A stretch of DNA of 64,000 nt from Halocafeteria seosinensis (taxonomy: Eukaryota; Sar; Bigyra; Bicosoecida), in NCBI GenBank assembly GCA_001687465.1, contig LVLI01000338.1:1-64000 (forward strand), in the 5' to 3' direction. Positions within the stretch are counted from its first letter, which is position 1. Every line of letters starts with the position of its first letter. Positions 32,488 to 42,610 of the stretch are shown one piece after another. Position numbers and translations under genes: made by a program. The notes beneath the pieces were generated by a model. It did no database searches. It saw only the letters and a list, made by a program, of their open reading frames with translations, and was not told where the DNA came from.

Positions 32488-35400
32488 TTATTGTTCTTGA
32501 AATGTTACGGACTTACGGCGACCTTGAGCAGGTTGATCACCGCTTTCTGCAGAGGCAGACGCAGGCTGCTGGGTAGCAGCAGCAGCAGTGGACGCATGCT
32601 GTCTTGGATAGATACCAGTCTGAGATGGATCGCCCTCTTCACTAGAATCGTATATCCCTTCACAATACTTGACCATAGAAGTAATATCACTAGGTCTAGC
32701 GTGTGGGAACACGACAGTGAGAAGTTCATCCAAGCGAATAAAACCATCGGCGTCGCTATCGATGCTATCGAACATCGTGGCAGCAAGGCGGCCAATACTA
32801 CTCTTATCCCAAGCCTTACTTTGAACAAACTCTCTAACATCAATCTTGCCATCCCTATCTGAGTCATGTAAGTCAAAGAGGGCCTTAACAGATAACACAT
32901 CAGCAGCAGACGCGGCGCCAAAACGGTATCGCGGCAATCGTCCTTTAATAGCACTTTGGAGCCGAGGCGAGTATTGCTCTACTGCTGTCTCATACAACGC
33001 ACCGCCAATTTCATCAAGCCCGACTCGTTGTTTACTACCCCAGTCACTAGTGCTAGTACCGCGGACTTGAGCAGGAGGTTTGGCAGGCGAACCTGACCCA
33101 CCAAATTTCGGGAAGCGCAGTTTTTGTGCTGGACCGTGCAACTCCAAAGACGGTAGCTTCGATGAATACGGGTCCCACTCGTCAGATAGCTCCCTTGATC
33201 GCTCTGCAGGTTCGGCGACAGACTCTTCGGCAGATGTCTTCTTCTGACGTTGCATGTGTTGCTGGCGCTTTCGTTGTTTTGCTTGTGTGATATGAGTAAT
33301 GGCGGGAATCCCAAGGTCATTGGTCGATTGTACGTTCTTGCTTTTGGTCGATTTCGACGGAGATGACCGCCCTTCTGAAGTGGAGGAGCGATAGATAACC
33401 GGTGTCCATTTGTTAAACAATTGCACTAGCTTCGGAATGCGTTTCTTGGTCGCTTCGGTGAGGTTCCCTTCTTCGTCGAATAGGTATGTGGGTGAATCCC
33501 CACTTGCTGGGGTTTCAGAAGCAGAATAGTTTTCTGGATCTCGAAGGTATTCGCTACTAACGCTTTGATACCTGGAATGATAAAGACCAAGAGCCTTGTG
33601 ATAATTAGACAGGAAACGCTGCCGCTTCTCCTCACTCTCTTGCTCGGACAATGCGCCGACGGACGCAGACTTTGCCACACTCTGACGGAATCTCTGCCGT
33701 TCTCCTTTAGCCACTTTGACGGCTTCCCTCTTAGCATTTTCTTGGCGTTCCTTTTCACACACCTCCAAATAGCGCACCGCATCACTAACGCTTTGTTCCA
33801 AGGAGTCGGCAGCACTACTTATCTGCTGAACCGTACCAAGAACACGTTCAGAGAACAGGTGGTTTACCAACCGGGACATTACGGGGTCGGTTTGGACGTC
33901 TGAAAAGAGTCCTTTCATCTTTGAATCGCTGATTCCGCTTTGCTGAGCATTCGAAGATCCAGATCCACGTGAGCCTTCACGAGCGCTTTTCTCTTCGTCG
34001 TCGCCAGTGGTCCTTCCGAAAAGCGGGCTTTGTTCTCCACTTTTCTGTAAATGCTGCTCCGACAGTTGATCAGTGAGACGCATAGCACGACGGACAAGCG
34101 ACGACTTGCTGCCTCCGGTCTGTCGACTCTTCATGGTGGAGCGGAAATCACCGCTTCCTCGAGTACGCATTATTGAAGAGGTTGTAAATTGACGAGTTTG
34201 CGGAGATGGCGAAGACGATTCCCCTCCCAGGCCTTCCTCATATTCACTTGTTTCGAAGAAAGGAGCTGAAGATATCCTGGAGAGTTGTTGCTTAGCAGTA
34301 GCAGCCGGTGCCTGACGATTCAGCGCTGTCTCCGACTGTGATCTATTCGTGGACCGCGAGTCTAACTTCAAACGCAGGTGCTCGTACCCTTCAAACATTC
34401 GTGAGCTTTGCCGAGAGGCGTTTTGTGAGACGTTAGCGACGTCCTTGTCATCTTGAGGAAGGTTTTTTTGAAGGAACGCCGAAGGTGTAGTGTCCACCTC
34501 CGCTCTTCGTTGCCTCGCTCGCGAATTTCTTTGCTTTTTCTGGTGCTCCTCCTCCTGGAGATGGGAATACTTCTTGACAAGCGGCTCTTGCCCTTGCTGT
34601 CTTAGATAGTGGTCTAGAACTTTTTCTATGCGACGATTTTGTGCTGGGTTACGCGCAGCAGTTGAATTAAACAAGTCATTTTCTCCCGTGTCGATATCTT
34701 CAGCATTTATGGGTTGGTCATCATCCTCGCGGCGCTCCCGAGAATCCACAGAAGTGTCAATAGCACTAGCCACAGAATCTTCGGAATTGTGTTGGGAATC
34801 ATCATCCTCCTCGTCCTCCGAATCCTCACCTTCCTCAATGGCCTTCTGACGGGCCGACGCAGACCTTCTTCGCGAGGTGGTGCGCCTACTGGATCGCCTC
34901 GTTGACTTGGTGTCATGATTTTGACCATTTTGATGGGCATCGATCAGTTCATTTACTTCTCTTTGCAGTCTCTTGCGAGCTTGCGTCAATGCTAACTGCC
35001 GATCATTTTCTGACATCTGACCAGTGAGACCCTCGTTAGCAGCAGCTTCTTCCAAGGTTTCGTGAAACGATTTAAGTTGTCCCATGATACCGGCATTGTT
35101 ACCTTGTCCCAAGAGACTAGCCTCATAGATAGCATCCATCAGTTCACCAAAACCATGAGGAAGACTTGCCACTGTGGGAAAATCCTCATGCGTTGGCAAA
35201 GTATCGCGGACTTCAGGATACTTCCGCAGCAGTTGCATGGCCTGCTGAATATCCCCCGCTACCACACACTTCTTTACGTCCTCTACCACAGCGTCTAATG
35301 CGCGGCCACTTTCGACAGAGGATGCACTTTGAATGCTACTCCGCCGTGCAGTCGTAGGTTTGGTAGCGGTTTCTTCTTGGGATACTCTGCTTCCACGCCT

Positions 35401-38400
35401 GTCCCCTCCCCGTTTGGCCGGCGCTTGAGTACGCTGGGCCTGGTATTGGGTAAACATTTCCTCTCGATTAAAGTGTACCCCGCGTAAGCCCCCAAATTCC
35501 CGCAGAGATTTTCGGTTCGCTTCAATTTTTCCAGATACCGAGGATGCCAATTTGGTAATTAGAGTTCGGCGCCGTTTTGGATCGGAAAGCTCCTTCTTGG
35601 TGGGTGGCTGTATGCGTGAAGGTTCTGAAGAGCTACCGTGGTCACCTGGAGCGTACATCTCTCCTGTTCCAGCTCCCGTGCGTCTCAGCTCATCCACCAT
35701 TTCTAACTCCCGAGATTGTTCCTCCGCTTCTATTTGGCTTTCAAGTTTAAAATCCGCTTGGTAGCGCTCGTAGAGTTGGCCAACTCTTTCCAGCATCATT
35801 TTCGTGTAGTTAATTTTTGTGTCAATCAGCTTCCTTTCGTCAGGGAAAAACCTCCACGGAACGGGTGTGGAGTTATCTTTCTTTCCAGCCTCATCGACTT
35901 TTCTGGCTAGCACACCCAACAGCTCTCCCTGTGGAAACGAACAGAACGAGCGTTAAAATTAATGCACTATATGTAGAATTAAAAGCGAGACAATACACAC
36001 CGTGACAGACCAAATCCGAACAGTGTGATCCGAAGAGAAGGTCAACACTGCCGGCGGAGTATCAATTTGCTCAAATCCTAGGATACTATCGTTTCCAGTT
36101 CGCCATTGTGCTAGGATCGGGACGTCCTTTGTAGATTCCATTGCCATCGGATGTAGTTGAGGGATCGAATCTAAAGAGCCTCGCCGGCCTGAGCCTCGTT
36201 GTTCCGTATTCTCTCTGTGGTCGCCAACCCGTTGTGTACTATGGCTTCTGACAGACGATTTACGCCGCTCTTCCTGATGACTACTTCGTTTAAGAGTACT
36301 CTGGCTTGCGGACGATGATTTGCGTCTCCCTTGCTTGCTCTCTTTCCGCGGAGGCGGGGCTTCATACAAAAAGAAGCTATCTCTTCGTTCGCCATCGTCC
36401 ATGTTAGCGAAGACTTCACGAAACGCGGGTAACGTCGCTGCGCGTTCCATGGCAAGGGCAAGGGCACTTTGCAAATCCCATACTTTGATCTTTCCGAGTC
36501 CATCCGAGACAAGAAGGACCCAAATGAGCTGTTCGTCGGTTTCACCAGCGCTGGTCTTCCCTGCACTCAAATCATAACCCCTCACGCGGACTTGATGAAG
36601 TCGAATTCCAGTGATTGGTGCACCGCTGGGCACAGAGTCAGGCTCAAAGCCCAGAGGCATTGTACTCGCCCGCCGGGCGCTCATCTTAATGGCGGAGCGG
36701 CGATGCTTCTTCCGAGATTTGTACATAAAGAAGCCACCTTCGTGTGGACAACGAGAATTAGCAGCCAAAAATTTGACAGTATTACTCTCTGGATCCCATG
36801 AGGTGGCGGGGACAGAATCAAAATATTGGACGGCTTTCTCCGCAGGATCTTCGATTACCTTTTCCGTACTCTGCTGTAACGCGGCTTTTGCCTGTTCCGG
36901 GGCTTGATTTTCAGCGTTTTCTTCACTGCGGCCTTCCTTCTTTTGCATTGAGGCTGTGGACTTCTCGCTTTCTTCACTCTTTTGTTTCTGGTACTCATCC
37001 AATGCAACCTGCTCGCAATGTTCGAGAGCGACACTTCTAGAGACGGGCTGGATGAGACCCCGCTTTTCATAATCTGAATTGATCAGCGTCACCAGAGGCT
37101 GCCGAATAACATCCATCGCATCAGCCCGAAGAGCCCAAATACAGAGCATTCCGTTGCTGTCGGCAGATATTAGCAATCGTTGACCAGGGATGAATTCCAA
37201 CGCGCTGATATCGGCATAATGACCGCTACAGACCCCCTCAAGGGTAAGAGCCCGGTAATGCCACACGTGGATGTCGCCTTGATTACTTCCTGTGACTACA
37301 GCTTCCAATTCACACGAAACTGCACAAGCGCTGATTGCATCATCATGAGCATCGTTTACCTCCTTGATTTTTGCAAAACTGTTAGTGTCAGAGTCATCCA
37401 GCAAGAGAAGCGTCCGGTCACAGCGAACGACTACGATACTGCGGTTATCATCAATATAGCGGATGGCAACTAGCTCCCTAACATGCGCAGTACTGTTCTT
37501 TCCCCAGCAATCATAGGTTTTCATCAAGACACCCGTCCTAGCGTTAGCGACGCTAACATGCCCACATTGGGATCCAAGTATAAGCTTCTTGTATTGTCCA
37601 TCAAACACAGCGCAGGTGATATCTGATGGTGCCAGATCATACCAAGTGCTCAACTGCTCACCCAAATATGAATGAATCCGTATGTTCTTGTTCACCACCG
37701 CGTAGAAGTTCATTGTCGTCGGATTCCATAGCACTTGGCTTACAATAAGTTTACTGGCTTCCGTAAGGACAGGTCGGAGACGATGTATTCGCTCGGCCCC
37801 GACGGTTACATTACCACTCACAGAGGATGCTTCCATAGTAGTAGGGGTATACTTGACAAGCTGATTGTCGCGAGTATACTGTTGTTGATGTTCACGAGGG
37901 ATCGAAGTCTTTAGTGTTAGTGTGGCAGTTGAGCCGACACCTTTGGATTCTCGGGCTCCGGAGCTGGTGGTTCCTCCTACACTTGCAGACGCCAAAGCTG
38001 GACTTCGGGTATCCAATGTTAACAGGCAGGTTGCGATGCCGGATTGCTTGTTGGTAATATCCCAAACTTTAACGACTCCAATCTGATCGATTGTCACACA
38101 ACGTGGAGGAGTATTCTTTAGTTCTTCGATATCGGAAATTCCAGAGGCCACGACGGACGGATCAGTTGAGGGTTCACTACCGTGAATCATCTTTCCACGG
38201 GAATCGTAAAGTTTTCGTCGAACAAGCTGCTGCGTTGTTACTACGCCTTCACCTTCCGTCTTTTTTTTCTCCGACGGAGGAGAGGAGTCTTCGCCAGATT
38301 CCTCTTCACTGGAAGACTTTTTCTTCGGCTCACGGGTTGTCTTCGCTTGTTGCATATGCTGCGCAGGTAGCATACAAAGATCAATGATAGGAGCACTATG

Positions 38401-40086
38401 CCCAGACATTCTCATAGCCAGATTGCCATGTTCTAAGTCCCATCCGAGCACCTCTGTATCATATCCTGAGGAGAAAAGCAAGCCAGCCTGAGGCACCCAG
38501 ACGATACGTTGGATGCTTCGTTTGTGGCCGGTCATATTCTTTACTAACCGCAGTACATGAGCAGAATCCGTATCCGTATCAACAGCCCGACGATTCGGCG
38601 CTCCTCCAGTTTTTCCCTCGTCAGAATCTTTCTGTTGCATACGTGCTCTTGCTTGCTGTCTCCTTGAATGACCACTTTCGCCTTCAATGGAGGGATGATG
38701 GATACTGCTCATCCCGATCGTCCGATCCAGCGATGAGGAGACCAGAAGCCGGTGAGGCTGAGGCCAAGGAGTTCCACCCCGCATTGAAGGGACGACACAT
38801 TGTAGACAGGTGATCCCATCCGTGTGACACTCATGACGATTGATTAGTACTTTCGAAGTCAGATCAAATACCCAAATGCTTGTATCCGTAGAGGAAGCGG
38901 CAAATAATAGATCCGCTGTAGTGGCCATACAAGTGATAATGCCGCGGGTGTGTAAGGATTCCACATATGTCAGATCACTCATAATACTTGAGAGACCATT
39001 TCGAGAGTCCGACCCATCTCCCAATGAAAGCAGCGACCGCTCCACTCTTTGTGCGATCTGAGTTGCCAGTGTTGCGGGAGGTCGCCAAAGAGAGATCCGA
39101 TTGTTGGACTGTGATACAGCAACTAATTTATGCTGAGGTATGTATATGACTCCCGTGACCGTTGGGACACTACCCATTTGTTGCAGTCGTGCCTTGTATA
39201 GAAACTCTTCCTGAGCGTCAATACTTCCCACTTCATCGCCCTCTCCAGAGTTCTTNCCCCTGCTCTTGTCGGTCCCGCCACTTGAACCTTTATTCGGACG
39301 AACTAGCGATTGATCTCCAGCAGAGCCAACATGCGATAGGACGTCCAATTCGCCAATCAACTGGAAAGTGTTAGGGTTTATCGCCTTGATCTGGGAACAT
39401 TCACTTTCAATGCTCCAAAGTTCATCAAAGTAGCTCATGTAATTCAAAGAGCGAACGAAATTATGACGTATAGCAGAGTCGTCAAAATCGGCGTCATACT
39501 CCAATTTCTGTAAGAGCGGGGACGCTTCAGTTTTGATAGCTTGTCCTCCGGCGTCGATACAATATGTTGTAAATTCGTCCCACTGCAGTACGCCATCGCC
39601 GTTCATATCAATTTCGGCAAACAAATCGACCAGGGAGATGGAAATATCAATTGTTTTCTTGGGCCAGGAGCCGGACGGTCGCTCTTTGTTTTTCACCATT
39701 TCATGAAGTGTTTTAAAGTTACATCCGGTGGCTTCCTCGGGGAGCACTTTGAGCATGACAAAGATAAACTGTGCCATGCTCAGTCCAGGCTCTTCATCCT
39801 TGTTCCCGCCCTCCTCGTAGTCACCACCGGAAGGGGGTGACTGGGAACTGCTCCTATTCATGTTATGAGAATTGGTACGAGCTGCGTGGATATGTGTCCG
39901 TTGACCAGGAAGTTCTAACGGCGGCACGGGGTCGCTCAGGTCCGATAAGCTCGCATAATAGCTGAACTCATTCTGAAGCGTCGTGAGCGCTTCCGTGCTC
40001 TTGAGAAGCATTATCATCTGCGAATGGCGCATTATAAAACAGTGAAAAGGAATGAAATAGCTGCCAAACAGTGAGCTTACCTCCAT
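32488..40086 (-). CDS. WD40 / EF-hand protein (WDR49-like), three exons
   Basis: Exons: 40081-40086, 36001-40017 and 32488-35928, about 2487 residues. The middle and last exons appear as separate frames but join exactly. The upstream frame ends HTVRIWSVT at GT and the downstream frame resumes GELLGVLARKVDEAGKK after AG, completing a WD strand. An N-terminal EF-hand loop (DMNGDGVLQWDE) is followed by more than 900 residues of WD40-type repeats (ISLWRPP, IWVFDLTSKVL, VLGWDLEHG, VWHYRAL, KVWDLQSA), a long charged Ser-rich low-complexity region, and a C-terminal EF-hand pair (DSDRDGKIDVRE, DSDADGFIRLDE). All three loops keep the calcium-binding acidic positions. Proteins combining EF-hands and WD40 in this order (WDR49 and relatives) are often cilium-linked; that role here is inference. 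An AATAAA-like signal overlaps the stop region. It is the only ordinary housekeeping-style gene within the cluster. Confidence 0.85.
35929..36000 (-). other. 72-bp intron of the WD40/EF-hand gene
   Basis: The donor is GTGTGTATTG at 36000 and the acceptor TTTCCACAG ends at 35929. The upstream frame hits a stop inside this interval, and removing it joins a WD motif (WSVT then GELLG) in phase 0. Confidence 0.88.
40018..40080 (-). other. Possible 63-bp first intron of the WD40/EF-hand gene
   Basis: A consensus donor GTAAGCTCAC follows ATGGAG, and the acceptor CATTCGCAG ends at 40018. The interval is a multiple of three without stops, so unspliced translation is also possible. Splicing would give a start of ME-MIMLLKS. 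Alternatively the first exon is 5' untranslated and translation begins at 40017. Confidence 0.6.
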
Positions 40087-42610
40087 TTTTCTCCCTCCTT
40101 ATTTTCCTTTTCCTCGAATGCTGGCCACTAGCTAACGACGCCACAAAGTGCGCCTTTGAATGGACTCTCCGAAAATGGCCTTGGGGTGTGTATAGCGTCC
40201 GAAATGGGCTCAGAAATGGGAGAGGAAGCGAAAACCAGCCAGACCGTTTAGAAGCGCGTTGCGACTTTTTCACACACAGCCTCCACTAATGCATTCTGTA
40301 TCCCCATCAATGCATTGCCCTCTTCCATCAGTCTAATATAAGTCAACCTTGACAATGGCGATGAAAACTCAATTTTAGACCTCCCTCCATTGAATGAATT
40401 CCTTGCGACCGACCGAGGAAGTCGCAAAAAATCTGCATGGAATGTGAAATTCTCCACTGGGAGTGTCATTGTGCCTATCTTGTTGCACATAGCAAGATCT
40501 GGGGATGAGTTCAACGGTTGTTAGGAAGCGCAAACAAAATGGGCGAGTGGGAAGAATTCGACGGAAATCCCGCTTATTGACACCGAAAGTAGAGTTGGTT
40601 GTAAAGGTGGGTGTACCATGTTCAGATGTCGCCGTTGCCCAATTGTGCTCGGTTGAGTGACTGTGATTTGAATCGACGTAGCTTTCCCATTATGTTTTCC
40701 TCTATAATAGCAAATGAACAAACTATTGTTTACCGGTGTGCTTGCAACCGTGAAAGCTGAAGAACTAGACTATATTGTATGTCGTCTACCAGCTTTGTAC
40801 AGTTGTCAGGGATGCGGAAGCAAATCTTCTATAACGGTACCCGTATCTCCGTTGCATACACAGCAGAGCTGCTTTATAGAATAAGTTTGAAATGCATTTT
40901 GCCCTACTACTACAACGTGTGGGAGTGAGTATTAGGTCCAACTGGATTTCCAATGAGCTCAGAGTTCTGTGGAGTACAATATTCATTACCTGTATACAAT
41001 GCTGCTCAAGCTAGCGTCCTAACGAAATCTCTTTCACGTATAGTGACATAAGATACCAACAGTCGCAGGGTACATTTGATTTGCATGGTTTGTGATCTTG
41101 GCTCCGTGACTTCCTACTCAATCTACGTCGCATGCTTTGCTAGAGCAGCTGCCAAAGAAGCGGACAACAACTTTCGATCCATACACGTGGACTTTTAACT
41201 TAACTACTATGGGAAGCTGATGAGATGCATTTTAAGGCTGACGCACTCGATGAATCGCAGGAGTAGGCATACACTACCACTGTACAGTAGACCTCTGTCC
41301 GTTGTACTGTACAAGTTGTACAGGTATATGTGGTACCTTACCCTGTACCGTGTTGTCATTGATCGATAGTAACTCATTATAAACAAGCAAAATGCTATTC
41401 AATTGACATACTGCGATTCCATTTGCGACGGCGCTGGATTGCAAACCGCCAATCAAAGCAACGGACGTGCTCGTACTCTCAGTGCGTGAACTCAGTAAGC
41501 TGCAACCCGAAGGGAAAGTATATAAAACAAGGACATAGTGGTGGCGCGAAAACAAGTAACAAACTATCGATTCAAAGAGTACGCAATGTGTCGATACCGC
41601 CACTCCGCGTGTCGCAATCTTCAGGAAAATGTGTTTGTCCTCTGGTTCACCTTCAGGCACTATGAAGCAACAGAACTGTCAGAAACCCCACATACCTGTG
41701 GTTTCTTTCGCATGCCGATATTGTGAGAAATGCTATACTGAACGTCGACCCTTGAGGACGAATGTTGCAGCATGTTCCAACAAGGTACAACTTGTACTGC
41801 TGAAATGCGTTCGTCCAAGTCCATATGGGAGAATCTATACCAAATACTCTTTTATGCTCACTCCAGATTAATTGCAAGTGGCATGCCAAGTACAATTGAG
41901 ATGTCGTCCCGTTTTTGTGGCTTCGTTGCTTGTGCCGTTCTTTGTGAGTCACTCGCACACTGTCCACTCTAGAGTTTGGATGTATGATCGCACTGCTTGC
42001 GATCACCTGCTGTCCATCGACAATCAGACGGCACCACGTGGAAGGTTGATTGTAACTGGCGTGTAATGCTGCTACCCAGGAACGATTCCCAGTTCTTCTA
42101 TCATAGATCACCGGTGCTAAACAGAGGGTGACAGCGTTGTAGTGCCACTGTATACCACCAGGCAAGAATTGACCGTCATTCGGTGATTTTGACCTTGTTT
42201 AGCACAAGAGTGGCTAAACGGACAAGGAATGCAAATAATTTTTCACTCTCTGCATTGCCTTGTCTGGAGAGAGTGGCAGAATAGTACCGTTGGGCTTGAG
42301 AGCCGTTGAACTTGTCTGCACCTGGTGGGCGGGTACGATCCATCCGCTCTGCTCACCAACAGAGAACACACAAATAAACGCACTTTCATACATGAACGCA
42401 ATGCGGAGAGTGGGATACACAGGTCTTGGTGGCAGTGAAAGAGACAAGACGCTTCAGGAGTCCTCTTGCTTTACTATATTGCATTAGTTGAGACTACCCC
42501 GGCGAACAGAAGCATTCCGAGAACGGTTAAAGCGGACGAAATCTAGTAGCCCCACAACGATCTCAGTTTCCATCCTGTTGATACGCACAATACAGCTAAG
42601 CGTTTCTATC
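40087..42610. other. Divergent intergenic region between the WD40 gene and E
   Basis: The two flanking genes point away from each other, so both promoters should be here. A TATAAA sits at 41521-41526. Frames at 41274-41660 and 41653-42165 on the minus strand are open but match nothing. The 41270-41350 stretch is rich in TGTAC words and short palindromes. No clear terminal repeats were found. Confidence 0.35.

Noticed and set aside
35919-35928. Separate start for the 32488-35919 frame at TTG 35919
   Set aside because: The frame is the continuation of the upstream WD40 exon through a GT-AG intron, so no start is needed.
41270-42200. Possible solo LTR or small transposon (TATAAA, short palindromes, TGTAC words)
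   Set aside because: I could not find matching terminal repeats, a target-site duplication or any transposase or reverse-transcriptase motif.
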